From: JBFWUW01 sp050247075
Lineage (GTDB): Bacteria; Planctomycetota; Planctomycetia; Pirellulales; JBFWUW01
Length of the DNA: 56,999 nt
Assembly: GCA_050247075.1 (NCBI GenBank)
Contig: JBFWUW010000047.1
Span: forward strand, 1-56,999
Reading direction: 5' to 3'
The notes below the pieces were generated by a model, which made no database searches, was not told where the DNA came from, and saw nothing but the letters and a program-made list of their open reading frames with translations. Below are positions 36,440 through 44,113 of the stretch, one piece after another. Made by a program: the position numbers and the translations under genes. Within the stretch, counting starts at the first letter, position 1; each line of letters begins with the position of its first letter.

Positions 36440-36637
36440 AGCTACTACAAAAACAACTGCACCACTTTCTCCCACTGGCCTGCTCCCCGCCGACTTCATC
36501 GGCCCCTGTTGAGCAGCCGCTCCGACTCTTCCAGTCGTCGAGCAACCCCAAGACCCTCTTTCTCGGCCACGGTTGTATCCGTGTCTGGACGGGCTGCTTG
36601 GGACAACCCCTGACTGGATCAAGAAAGAGCGTGGAAG
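36440..36637 (+). ncRNA. Structured leader RNA A (candidate cis-regulatory RNA)
   Basis: About 198 nt between a promoter and the ATG at 36638, homologous to leader B (37082-37280). Predicted parts: segment 1 CTGCTC (36480-36485), hairpin GCCGA/TCGGC (36489-36503), segment 2 GAGCAGCC (36511-36518), hairpin CTCCGACT/AGTCG-TC-GAG (36520-36542), hairpin CACGG-TTGTAT-CCGTG (36568-36583), segment 3 GGGCTGCT (36591-36598). Segment 2 can pair with 1 or with 3, giving two exclusive folds. No known riboswitch family is recognised. Ends in GTGGAAG, the ribosome binding site. Confidence 0.6.
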
Positions 36638-36994
36638 ATGAGCGCAACACAGTGGATTGCTACGGGCATTCGTATCAACGAACACGGGCGATTGGTCATT
36701 GACGCCGAGCCGGAGTATGGAAACCGCAAGAAATGGGATGGCGAAATGGAATTTTACCTTGCTCCTGGAGTGAGTTCCCAATTGAGAGAAGCTGTCGAGG
36801 GACACAACACGAAGGAAAGCATGGTCGAAATCGCCGCTGCCGAAATCAAGGAGTTTGTTGAGGATTTCAAGGCGGATTACCACAAGAAGAGAAAGACCCT
36901 GGCCGAGCAGTTGAATCTGGATGTGAAGGACATCCCGACGCCTTCATGGTGGGGCATGGATGATGCCGAGCGAGATGTAACCATTGCAAAATGA
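36638..36994 (+). CDS. Small unknown protein behind leader A
   Basis: 118 residues, GGAAG directly before the ATG. The N-terminal half is strand-rich (WIATGIRINEHGRLVIDAEPEY), the second half helical and acidic/basic (ESMVEIAAAEIKEFVEDFKADYHKKRKTLAEQL). No family is recognised. It is its own transcription unit with promoter, long structured leader and terminator hairpin. Confidence 0.7.
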   Translation: MSATQWIATGIRINEHGRLVIDAEPEYGNRKKWDGEMEFYLAPGVSSQLREAVEGHNTKESMVEIAAAEIKEFVEDFKADYHKKRKTLAEQLNLDVKDIPTPSWWGMDDAERDVTIAK

Positions 36995-37003
36995 TTGTCA
37001 CCT

Positions 37004-37037
37004 GACGGGCGGGTAACGGCGGCGTTATCCGCCCGTC
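37004..37037 (+). terminator. Terminator-like hairpin after the first leader-controlled gene
   Basis: GACGGGCGG-GTAAC pairs with GTTAT-CCGCCCGTC (one G-T wobble), followed by TCGATTTCG; the T-run is weak. Confidence 0.55.
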
Positions 37038-37047
37038 TCGATTTCGC

Positions 37048-37075
37048 TTGAACGACCTCAGCCCAGGCATATAAT
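37048..37075 (+). promoter_or_regulatory. Sigma-70-type promoter of leader B
   Basis: TTGAAC (37048-37053), 16 bp, perfect TATAAT (37070-37075). Same spacing and flanking CGACCTC as the promoter at 36406. Confidence 0.7.
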
Positions 37076-37081
37076 TTTTGT

Positions 37082-37280
37082 AACTGCAAAAACACATTCA
37101 CCGCACTTTCTCTTCACGAGCCTGCTCCACGCCGAATCCTTCGGTCTTGTTGAAGCAGCCCAACCGCTCCGACTCATCCAGTCGTCGAGCATCCCCAAGA
37201 CCATCTTCGCCACGATTGTGTTCGTGGATGAACGGACTGCTTGGAAATATCCCTGACTGGAAAAAGAAAGTGTGTGGAAG
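37082..37280 (+). ncRNA. Structured leader RNA B (candidate cis-regulatory RNA)
   Basis: About 199 nt, homologous to leader A. Segment 1 CTGCTC (37122-37127), hairpin CCGAA/TTCGG (37132-37144), segment 2 AAGCAGCC (37153-37160), hairpin CTCCGACT/AGTCG-TC-GAG (37167-37189), hairpin CACGA/TCGTG (37211-37226), segment 3 GGACTGCTT (37234-37242). Compared with leader A the third hairpin shows a compensatory pair change (G-C to A-T). The most conserved block is AGTCGTCGAGCA plus CCCCAAGACC. Ends in GTGGAAG before the ATG at 37281. Confidence 0.6.
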
Positions 37281-37628
37281 ATGAACAAAGAACAACAACT
37301 TGCAAAGCTGCAACTCGAAATGTATGAGGCGACTCGGCGGATCGGGCAAGGCGAACACGATTTGGTGGAAGAGCGAATGGAGTTGGAAAAGAAGATCGAC
37401 ATTCTCGTAGCGGAACTTCCTCCGCAACTCATCGGCACGATCTGCGTGGCAATTAGAAGTGACGGTAAGGTTCACATCTACGGCTCGAACTGCTCGTCGC
37501 CGTTCTTCCTGAGCGATACCAAGAGCAGCGATTTGGGCAGCAGGCTGTTTCAGAAAATCCGCGACATGCGGAGTGAGTTCGTTCGGGAATTGGTCTGGAA
37601 CGCAGAGAAGACTGACCCCCATCTGTAA
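37281..37628 (+). CDS. Small unknown protein behind leader B
   Basis: 115 residues from the ATG at 37281, chosen because it matches the position of the start behind leader A (both GTGGAAG-ATG); an in-frame ATG lies at 37272. The N-terminus is helical (EQQLAKLQLEMYEATRRIGQGEHDLVEERMELEKKIDIL), then strands (TICVAIRSDGKVHIYGS) and a final helix. It is not related to the protein behind leader A. Confidence 0.7.
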   Translation: MNKEQQLAKLQLEMYEATRRIGQGEHDLVEERMELEKKIDILVAELPPQLIGTICVAIRSDGKVHIYGSNCSSPFFLSDTKSSDLGSRLFQKIRDMRSEFVRELVWNAEKTDPHL

Positions 37629-37644
37629 CTCTGTTCGTCGGCAT

Positions 37645-37703
37645 CGGGCGGGGACTCATGACAAAGGCGGCTCGTAAACGCCGAGTCCCTGCCCGTATTT
37701 TTT
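37645..37703 (+). terminator. Rho-independent terminator
   Basis: 13-bp stem CGGGCGGGGACTC / GAGTCCCTGCCCG (one wobble) holding an inner GGCG/CGCC hairpin, followed by TATTTTTT. It is followed by a second small palindrome CCGCTGA/TCAGCGG (37704-37726). Confidence 0.8.
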
Positions 37704-37753
37704 CCGCTGAGAAATGAAGTCAGCGGCATACATAGGAATAAGGAGGAGAACTC

Positions 37754-38008
37754 ATGAATAACCATTACCTTTTGAACGAAGCGGCAAAACTGGTCGGGGT
37801 CCGAGGATACCAGATCGCTTACGCCATTCAGCAGGGCTACCTACCGGAGCCGGAAATGCGGCTCACGCACCAGCGTATTTTCACGGATCAGGACATCGTT
37901 CGCATCCGGGAGTATTTCGCTACGAAATCTTCCAATCGAGGCAAACCCTCGAAATACGGAAGCACCATCACTCCGAAGGGAGGCTCCGATGAAGTTGGTA
38001 CCACTTGA
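37754..38008 (+). CDS. MerR/excisionase-type HTH protein
   Basis: 84 residues with GGAGGA upstream. YLLNEAAKLVGVRGYQIAYAIQQGYLPEPE followed by the wing RIFTDQDIVRIREYFA is the small winged-helix pattern of MerR and excisionase-like proteins. It may regulate the downstream replication gene or act as a recombination directionality factor. The stop overlaps the next gene. Confidence 0.75.
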   Translation: MNNHYLLNEAAKLVGVRGYQIAYAIQQGYLPEPEMRLTHQRIFTDQDIVRIREYFATKSSNRGKPSKYGSTITPKGGSDEVGTT

Positions 38009-38276
38009 AGGAGGCGGGTTCATCCGTCACCACGGCCCTTTGGGACCAACACTGTATGACGAGAACGGTCGGCGTGACGTGCTGATCTGCCACCGACCAT
38101 TTGCTTCACAACACATCAAGCGGACAGAAACCCCGGAGTACGAGGTTCGGCCATCCGGCAATTGCGGCCAGGAGATTCTGGATACCAGCGGCACAATCGT
38201 CTGCTGGACCACGGATGAGGTCATGGCAGCGCACATCGCCAAGCTGCTCAACCTTTACAAGAAGGTCAAAGGCTGA
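37989..38276 (+). CDS. Small unknown protein
   Basis: 95 residues, GGGAGG upstream. Strand-rich with His/Cys residues (HHGPLGPTLYDENGRRDVLICHRPFA; NCGQEILDTSGTIVCWTTDE). No family is recognised. Overlaps both neighbours (20 bp upstream, 1 bp downstream), so it is part of a tight three-gene operon with the HTH and primase-like genes. Confidence 0.7.
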   Translation: MKLVPLEGGGFIRHHGPLGPTLYDENGRRDVLICHRPFASQHIKRTETPEYEVRPSGNCGQEILDTSGTIVCWTTDEVMAAHIAKLLNLYKKVKG

Positions 38277-40192
38277 TGGTGGAACTGCCGGATCGTTTTG
38301 TCGCCGTGGATTGGCGGGACTTCGAGGAAGTTCCCCAGGAAACCTTCGAGAAGTCGGATTACTCGGACTTCTTCGGGGAGGCGTTTGAATGGTGTTTCCC
38401 TGACGCCCTGGCTGAAGAAGTCTTCAACCTCGTCAAATGGGTTGCTCATCCCTACCGGCGTTGCTTCGATTCGCCCGCAAAATCTCCCCGAAACGACGAG
38501 ATCACGTCGGCAATCAAGAACAAAGGGAAGAGGGGCGGTTGCACCTTCCCACGGGAATTCGGCAATTTCATCGTCAGGCCACTCGTCGCCTGGATGTTCA
38601 ACGGCCATCTGCGCCGTAAGCATTACTACACGTCGGACACACGGGTGGCCCTGCCGTACTTTGACGTGGATTGCCATCTGGCATATCAAACTCAAGCCGA
38701 CGCCCAGGCGGCTCGGTCGGTGATCGAACGAGAATTTGTGAACCGGCTGGGCATCGCTCCGTTATTCCTGAAAAGTTACCGTGGTGCAAACGGCTACCTG
38801 AAGGTCGATCTGGCCGGAGTCGATCCTGCGGAGGCCAATGATGTCTTCGATGAACTCCAGGATTCGGTTCGGCTGCTGTTCGCCAAGTTCGGCCTGATGG
38901 CGGATTTCGAGATCAAAGGCACCATCACTTGGCAGGAACGAGATGGCACGCTTCACGCCGGAAAATACGGCAAGCTGCCGATGTGCGCCGACGACTGGAC
39001 CTACAACTGGCACCGCAAACTGGTCAAAGCCAGACGAGTCACCATCGCCGAGTTGAAGAAGTGCATCACTGACGTGAAAGCCCTAGTGACACCGGAAGAC
39101 GTTGCCCGCCACGAGGCGGAGAAGCGACGGGCATTTCTGACACATTACCTGCCGGTTGCCAACGATCAGGAATGGCGGTTCTCGGATGATTTGCTGGTGA
39201 CATTCGAGGGTCACAAATGGATCGCCAGAGACCGCATCAACGAAAAGCAGTTGGACAAACTCTGGCCGGATTACGAGCCTGATCTCTCCACTGGATCATG
39301 CTCCGCTGACGCTCCGCATGATAACGGAGCGGCTGCGCCGCCCCGTTGCACTTACTCTTCGGGGGAGAAGGTTGGGGTCGAAGACCTCCGTGATGAGCCG
39401 GATGCACTGGTCCGACAGCGAGAAGCCCTGCTGGTCTACGCTCGGCTCATCAAACGGGTTCCCACCGTCGAAGAGGCGTTGACGTTCATCAAGGACAATG
39501 GGCTGTATTCTGGGGAATGGAAGAATTCGGCCAGACGGTCCAGGGTTCGGGGCATTCTGAAATTCATCGCCAGGACTTTCGACGCCAAGAAATGCGTGAA
39601 GCCGGATGCCTCGACAGCGGCGGTGAACATCGGGAAGTACGATGCCTGGGCGCAGAAGAAGTTCCCGAATGGGCTGATCGGCTGCAAGCAGCGAAGGAAT
39701 GTCACCGAGGATTTCGAGATCGTTGAGGCTAAAGAGCGAGTGGCAGTCAGTTGGCAGTTCATCAGTGTGTTCGTCTCGGTCTGTGAATACTGCTTACTGC
39801 TGGACAAGAACGAGGATGGATCATTGCCGCACAAGCGGGCGAAAGACCTGTGGAACTGGCTTTTTGAGAAGGGGTTGGTTTCGGTCAGCTTCGATGACCG
39901 GAAATGGGCGGTCTGCCGTGACGGTCTGGAAAAGCTGGGAATCATCAAAATCACTGACCGGAGTTATGAAGCCAACAAGGCGATGAAGTGGGCGGTGGCA
40001 CCGTTCTTTCCGATGCTGGGGCTTTGGAAGACGAAGAAGCTGACTTCGCTGGGAGAGCCTGGGGACTGGCATGATCTGGTTATCAACAGAGAAGGACAAC
40101 ATAACTCTTTATTGCGCCAGAAATTCATTTTGGAAGCAGAGTTGGCCCTCGTCCTTCTCGCTCAACCGCCTCCTGATCTGGAATCGGGTTGA
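38276..40192 (+). CDS. Primase-like replication protein (archaeo-eukaryotic primase type)
   Basis: 638 residues. LPYFDVDCHL (Asp130, Asp132) and KSYRGANGYLKVDLAG (~166-181) resemble motifs I and II of archaeo-eukaryotic primases, with HAGKYGKLPMC as a further conserved block, so it probably primes or initiates replication of the element. The C-terminal third (~400-638) is helical and winged-helix-like (WNWLFEKGLVSVSFDDRKWAVCRDGLEKLGIIKI). Residues ~345-375 (STGSCSADAPHDNGAAAPPRC) are low complexity and correspond to a palindromic DNA insert. Assignment rests on motifs only. Confidence 0.65.
   Translation: MVELPDRFVAVDWRDFEEVPQETFEKSDYSDFFGEAFEWCFPDALAEEVFNLVKWVAHPYRRCFDSPAKSPRNDEITSAIKNKGKRGGCTFPREFGNFIVRPLVAWMFNGHLRRKHYYTSDTRVALPYFDVDCHLAYQTQADAQAARSVIEREFVNRLGIAPLFLKSYRGANGYLKVDLAGVDPAEANDVFDELQDSVRLLFAKFGLMADFEIKGTITWQERDGTLHAGKYGKLPMCADDWTYNWHRKLVKARRVTIAELKKCITDVKALVTPEDVARHEAEKRRAFLTHYLPVANDQEWRFSDDLLVTFEGHKWIARDRINEKQLDKLWPDYEPDLSTGSCSADAPHDNGAAAPPRCTYSSGEKVGVEDLRDEPDALVRQREALLVYARLIKRVPTVEEALTFIKDNGLYSGEWKNSARRSRVRGILKFIARTFDAKKCVKPDASTAAVNIGKYDAWAQKKFPNGLIGCKQRRNVTEDFEIVEAKERVAVSWQFISVFVSVCEYCLLLDKNEDGSLPHKRAKDLWNWLFEKGLVSVSFDDRKWAVCRDGLEKLGIIKITDRSYEANKAMKWAVAPFFPMLGLWKTKKLTSLGEPGDWHDLVINREGQHNSLLRQKFILEAELALVLLAQPPPDLESG
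39295..39347. repeat. Palindromic insert inside the primase-like gene
   Basis: ATCATGC (39295-39301) and GCATGAT (39316-39322) form one hairpin and AACGG-A-GCGGC / GCCGC-C-CCGTT (from 39323) a second. The insert is in frame and codes for a Ser/Ala/Pro-rich linker between folded parts. Confidence 0.55.
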
Positions 40193-40615
40193 TAACTGCA
40201 AATGCCGGTAATAAACGGGGCCAAACGAAGAGGTCGAACGGAGAAGGTGCGTAAACACCCGAAGAATCCCACAAAGGAAGAGTAACTTGATCGGCAAGCC
40301 AAAAGGCTTGCCGATCCTGTACGAGCGAAGCGAGGCAGAAAGACGATGCCAAGGCGGTGAAGGACGCTATTACCTCCATTAGCGAGAATCGCCGAACTCA
40401 CAGTGATTGCCAACGGCTTGTCGTCGGTCGTCCCACCCTTGACCGAAGGTTATGAACCGAGTGATCTGGCCCGTGTCATTTTGCGTCGATGCCAACCCGT
40501 GATCCGGCCAGGGTGCAGTTGATAACGAACTGGCATCACGTCGGCCAAGGGAAGGCCGGATATTACCGCCTTCTGCGAAGACGCAGCACACTGGTAATAA
40601 CGCCATCCATCGCTA
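40193..40615. other. Intergenic region between convergent genes
   Basis: About 420 bp between the primase-like gene (plus) and a small gene (minus). It holds a perfect 12-bp stem GATCGGCAAGCC / GGCTTGCCGATC with an AAAA loop at 40289-40316, which could terminate from both sides although no T-run follows. Nothing else could be supported. Confidence 0.5.
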
Positions 40616-40852
40616 TTAAACGACCTGCACGACAGACGGCAATTCCGCCACGTTCAACAGAAAGCGCCCCGGCAAAACGACCAGAGCCTGCCGAAAAAAT
40701 GGCAGGTACTCGGTCATTCCCATTTCGCTCAACGCTTCGATTTCCGATGGCGTCAAAAGCCCGTCCGAAAGCCGCACCACGAACCGAGCGAGTCCTGGCC
40801 CCGCTTCTTCAGCCTTGCGAACAGCCGATTCGGCAATCACGGCCTGGGCCAC
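40616..40852 (-). CDS. Small helical unknown protein
   Basis: 78 residues from a GTG at 40852 (AAGGG upstream). A helical stretch VIAESAVRKAEEAG is followed by a segment ending YLPFFRQALVVLPGRFLLN. It begins 12 bp after the stop of the 52-residue gene and is probably co-transcribed. No family is recognised. Confidence 0.55.
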   Translation of the reverse strand: MAQAVIAESAVRKAEEAGPGLARFVVRLSDGLLTPSEIEALSEMGMTEYLPFFRQALVVLPGRFLLNVAELPSVVQVV

Positions 40853-40863
40853 GGCGAACCCTT

Positions 40864-41022
40864 TCAGAAAATCCCGAAGACAGCGATCTCGCACTTCCTG
40901 GCAAACGCTTCGGCAGCATCCTGTGTGGCAAATGTCGCCGCATGTCGCCAATCGGTCCATTGACCGTCACGGCCCAGGTACAGGTCTTCGACGAGTGAAT
41001 TCTTGCGGACTCGGTATCGCAT
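40864..41022 (-). CDS. 52-residue unknown protein
   Basis: Starts at the ATG at 41022 with GGAG 6 bp upstream. Sequence features: YRVRKNSLVEDLYLGRDGQW, then DWRHAATFATQDAAEAFARK, ending VFGIF. The alternation of a short beta hairpin and an amphipathic helix looks like a genuine small fold of the kind found on plasmids. The conserved 11-mer motif lies 19 bp upstream in the same orientation. Confidence 0.65.
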   Translation of the reverse strand: MRYRVRKNSLVEDLYLGRDGQWTDWRHAATFATQDAAEAFARKCEIAVFGIF

Positions 41023-41041
41023 CGGCGGCTCCTTTCCCGGC

Positions 41042-41056
41042 CAGGGTACATTACTT
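41042..41056 (-). promoter_or_regulatory. Conserved motif AAGTAATGTACCCTG, copy 2
   Basis: Minus strand, 19 bp before the ATG at 41022. With copy 3 it forms a divergent pair between two divergent genes. Confidence 0.7.
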
Positions 41057-41077
41057 CCCCGCCGTCGTGAGCCGGGT

Positions 41078-41090
41078 AAGTAATGTACCC
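41078..41090 (+). promoter_or_regulatory. Conserved motif AAGTAATGTACCC, copy 3
   Basis: Plus strand, 34 bp before the ArdC-like start at 41125. Confidence 0.7.
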
Positions 41091-41124
41091 AAGGTGGGCG
41101 TCCTCAACCGAAAGGGAGACGCCC

Positions 41125-42024
41125 ATGCAAAGCCAAGCAGAAATCCGTCAGAGCATCACTAACAAGATCATCGACGCCCTGAAAAGTGGAAAGATTCCCT
41201 GGCGAAAGCCGTGGACTGGCGCTGAAGGGCCTCGCACCCCGACGAACTTCGTCACCAAGCGCCGCTATTCGGGCATCAACGTGCCGATCCTTTGGCTCCA
41301 GGGTCAGGAGAAGGGCTACGACGTAGATTTCTGGGCCACGTTTAACCAGTGGAAATCGGCGGGAGCCTCGGTCAAGAAAGGCGAGAAAGCCACGCAGGTC
41401 GTATTCTTCAAGCCGATCAAACGGACGGTGACTGACGCAAACGGTGACGAGAAGTTGGAATCTTTTCCGCTGCTCCGCACATTCTCTGTGTTCAACATCT
41501 CTCAGGTTTCTGGCGCAGTGGTTGAGCCGTTCTTGGATCGACCAGCCGCAGGCCCTGGATTCATCCATGAGCAGCGGGAAGAGTTCGACCGTGTGGTTGC
41601 CGCCACGCAGGCCGACATTCGGTACGGCGGCTCAAAGGCAGCGTATTACCGCTTGCCCGCCGACTACATCCAGATGCCACACGAAGAGCGGTTCGAGAGC
41701 TTCCCGGCGTTTGCCGAGACGTTGGCCCATGAGCTTTCGCACTGGAGCGAACACCGTCTCGATTGGAACGGCAGCTATGCCGAGGGCGAACTTCGGGCGG
41801 AAATGGCGGCGGTCTTCACGGTGGCGGCGTTGAACATCCCAAACTCAAACAACCTGGAAAATCATGCTGCATACCTCGGCAGTTGGTTGCAAGCACTTGA
41901 AAACGATCACAAGTTCCTGTTCAGGGCTGCTGCCGCTGCGTCGAAATCCGCTGACTTCATCTTGTCGTTCAGCAGGCCACAGGAAGCCGTCGAACCCGAA
42001 GTCGATGCGGTGGAAGCGGCATGA
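41125..42024 (+). CDS. ArdC-type antirestriction protein with zincin domain
   Basis: 299 residues from the ATG at 41125 (GGGAG upstream). The N-terminal ArdC domain includes IIDALKSGKIPWRKPW and FWATFNQWKSAGASVKKGEKAT, known from plasmid proteins that bind single-stranded DNA and block restriction. The C-terminal part has the metalloprotease motif AHELSHWSEH (His202, Glu203, His206) with ELRAEMAA supplying the third ligand. It would protect incoming element DNA. First gene of the right operon block, preceded by the 11-mer motif. Confidence 0.88.
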   Translation: MQSQAEIRQSITNKIIDALKSGKIPWRKPWTGAEGPRTPTNFVTKRRYSGINVPILWLQGQEKGYDVDFWATFNQWKSAGASVKKGEKATQVVFFKPIKRTVTDANGDEKLESFPLLRTFSVFNISQVSGAVVEPFLDRPAAGPGFIHEQREEFDRVVAATQADIRYGGSKAAYYRLPADYIQMPHEERFESFPAFAETLAHELSHWSEHRLDWNGSYAEGELRAEMAAVFTVAALNIPNSNNLENHAAYLGSWLQALENDHKFLFRAAAAASKSADFILSFSRPQEAVEPEVDAVEAA

Positions 42025-42092
42025 CCGAACCGACACCGCCCCTTTCGCCTCTTCCATGACATCTGGAAACATTTCCCCCATGAAAGCCCGCC

Positions 42093-42536
42093 ATGAAATC
42101 CATTCTTTTTCCATATCTGCTCGGATCGACCTGGGTTTTTGACGATCAGCGAACCGGTCTGAAGGCTGAAGCCTTCGTCCGTGGGATGTCCGAAATGATC
42201 TCCCGAATGATCGAAGCCAAAGGCATACCGAACGCTGACCAGGGATTTGCTTTGACCTTCTCCGATGAGCCATTTGACGGGGCCGACGCCGAACTTCACA
42301 GGCTCCGTGCAGATGATCCAGACGAGCCGATGCCGGGCAACTGGTACAGCGGCACCATCGCAGGCGAAGTGATGGAGGGCTGGCTTTGCCCCGCCTTGCT
42401 GCACTACTTCGCCGCCCCACCGGCCCGATTGTTCGTCCGAGCCGATCCGCTCCCCGAAGGCGTTGATCCGATCTGGCATGTCTCGCCCGATGATCCCAGG
42501 CAACGCCGATTCATGGGGGCCGATGACGATCAGTAA
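42093..42536 (+). CDS. Small unknown protein (DUF6717-like?)
   Basis: 147 residues: YLLGSTWVFDDQRTGLKAEAFVRGMSEMI resembles proteins of unknown function from plasmids and proteobacteria; the remainder is acidic with a Trp/Tyr pair (NWYSGTIAGEVMEGWLCPALLHYF). Identification with any domain of unknown function is tentative. Its stop codon TAA lies inside the next copy of the conserved motif. Confidence 0.6.
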   Translation: MKSILFPYLLGSTWVFDDQRTGLKAEAFVRGMSEMISRMIEAKGIPNADQGFALTFSDEPFDGADAELHRLRADDPDEPMPGNWYSGTIAGEVMEGWLCPALLHYFAAPPARLFVRADPLPEGVDPIWHVSPDDPRQRRFMGADDDQ

Positions 42537-42549
42537 GTAATGTACCCTG
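42535..42549 (+). promoter_or_regulatory. Conserved motif AAGTAATGTACCCTG, copy 4
   Basis: Plus strand, only 9 bp before the ATG at 42557 (CCC end to ATG); preceded by CAGT so that the stop codon TAA of the previous gene overlaps it. The 21-bp text CAGTAAGTAATGTACCCTGA recurs exactly at 47391. Confidence 0.75.
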
Positions 42550-42556
42550 ACGGGGC

Positions 42557-43057
42557 ATGAAGACTTACAAGACCGTCAATGGCACGTCTTACGACGCCAG
42601 AACCCCCGAAGAAGTCATCCGAGTTCTGGAATCTGCCCGCCTGAATCGCACACGGCTGCACATTTCGCTGGGCGAAACCGACAACGAGCGAGGGAAGCTC
42701 GGACAGGACTGGCTCGAAGAGTTTGAGACTCATGGCTACGTCGGGCGAAGCATGGGGCCGGTGAAGGTGCCGATTCTTCTGTCGAACTCTCGGAGCATCG
42801 GCGGCGGCGCAATTCTCGATCATTGCGTCGTTCGCATTCGGGCAAGTGCCGGTGGTCGAGTTCTGTGGCAACACCCGCAGTATCACTTCGGCGTTCTTGA
42901 GATTCGACACAAGGCCGAGCCTGTCGAGTTGCCCGATGGTCGGGTGCTGACGGTGGACGTTCTCCAGGATGGGGCCATCCACGCCAGCTTCGAGACGGTT
43001 GAAAAGGCCCGCAGATGGGCAAACAAGCTCGGCGTTACCGCACCGATTGCAGCATGA
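42557..43057 (+). CDS. Unknown protein of the element
   Basis: 166 residues: helical N-terminus (EEVIRVLESARLNRTRLHISLG), then a strand-rich domain (VPILLSNSRSIGGGAILDHCVVRIRAS; HFGVLEIRHKAEPVELPDG) and a C-terminal helix. No motif is recognised. No ribosome binding site other than GGGG; the motif itself lies in the expected position. Confidence 0.65.
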   Translation: MKTYKTVNGTSYDARTPEEVIRVLESARLNRTRLHISLGETDNERGKLGQDWLEEFETHGYVGRSMGPVKVPILLSNSRSIGGGAILDHCVVRIRASAGGRVLWQHPQYHFGVLEIRHKAEPVELPDGRVLTVDVLQDGAIHASFETVEKARRWANKLGVTAPIAA

Positions 43058-43080
43058 CACCGGGCTTCGACATTCAGAAC

Positions 43081-43092
43081 GTAATGTACCCT
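43081..43092 (+). promoter_or_regulatory. Conserved motif GTAATGTACCCT, copy 5
   Basis: Plus strand, 45 bp before the RuvB-like start at 43137; here preceded by AAC instead of AA. Confidence 0.65.
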
Positions 43093-43136
43093 CAAAAGAC
43101 GAAGCCAATTGGCGACCTTTCTGATTCGAGACCCCC

Positions 43137-44084
43137 ATGAACGAAGAACGCCCGACCGACATCAACGAAGCCCGACCATCGAGCGTGAATCATTTGATCG
43201 GCCAACCGGGAGTGCGAGAGCAAATTCTGGTGGCTCTCGATTCGGCGCAGCAAGACAACCGAAAATTCGATCATGCCTTGTTGGTCGGATTTCCGGGGGC
43301 CGGGAAGACGGCGAGTGCGCAAATCATCGCATCCGAAATGGGAACGGATTTCTTTGAAGTCCTCGGCCAGTCGCTCAAAGGCGTGGCAGACTTGAATGCA
43401 CTGCTTTTGCAGGCAACTCATCGCTCGGTGGTGTTCATCGACGAAGCGCACGAACTGAGCAAGAGCTTGCAAACCGCTCTCTACCTTGCGCTCGATCAGC
43501 GGCGTGTGCTGCTGCAAGGCAGTCGCAAGGGAAGTATGCCGGTTGCCATCCCGCTGCAAGATTTCACGCTGCTGCTCGCCAGCACTGACGAGTACCAGCT
43601 TCTTCAGCCACTTCGGGACCGAATGCGACTGACGCTGCGGTTTCATTTCTACGAACCCGAAGACCTCGAAAAGATCGTCCGCATGAGGGCCGCTGCCCTC
43701 GGCTGGGAAGTCGAGCCGGAAGTGTTCCCGATGATCGCCACCCGGAGCCGTGGGACACCCCGCTTGGCATTGCGGTTATTGAGTGCAGGTCATCGTGTCG
43801 CACGGGCTGAAGCTGGTGAAGTCGTCACCGTTTCAAATCTGGAACGGGCCTGCACGCTGGAATCCATCGACCACCTTGGCCTTGGGCCGACCGAGCAGCA
43901 ATACCTCAGCTTCTTGCTCGAAGGTCCGACCCGGCTGAACGTGCTTTCCAGCCGCCTGGGACTGCCTTCTCGCACCGTGGCGGAAGTCACGGAACCGTTT
44001 TTGATTCGGTCGGGACTCGTGGTCAAAGACGACCAGGGCAAGCGCCAGTTGAGTGCTGAAGGCCGGGAACACGCTGCAAACTGA
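43137..44084 (+). CDS. RuvB-like AAA+ ATPase
   Basis: 315 residues. LIGQPGVREQILVALDSA matches the RuvB N-terminus, Walker A is HALLVGFPGAGKTAS (~47-60), Walker B is VVFIDEAHELSK (~99-111), sensor 1 TLLLASTDEYQL and sensor 2 GTPRLALRLLSAGHR follow, and a winged helix closes the protein (LNVLSSRLGLPSRTVAEVTEPFLIRSGLV). The chromosomal RuvB moves Holliday junctions with RuvA/RuvC; this paralogue could do so for the element, although no RuvA or RuvC gene is present. Confidence 0.87.
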   Translation: MNEERPTDINEARPSSVNHLIGQPGVREQILVALDSAQQDNRKFDHALLVGFPGAGKTASAQIIASEMGTDFFEVLGQSLKGVADLNALLLQATHRSVVFIDEAHELSKSLQTALYLALDQRRVLLQGSRKGSMPVAIPLQDFTLLLASTDEYQLLQPLRDRMRLTLRFHFYEPEDLEKIVRMRAAALGWEVEPEVFPMIATRSRGTPRLALRLLSAGHRVARAEAGEVVTVSNLERACTLESIDHLGLGPTEQQYLSFLLEGPTRLNVLSSRLGLPSRTVAEVTEPFLIRSGLVVKDDQGKRQLSAEGREHAAN

Positions 44085-44113
44085 TTGTCCATTTTGCGTC
44101 AAGGACTTGTGTA

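Noticed and set aside
36260..36883. Minus-strand frames across leaders A and B that resemble each other
   Set aside because: Their similarity is explained by the duplicated plus-strand leaders; the frames run through promoters and the start of plus-strand genes.
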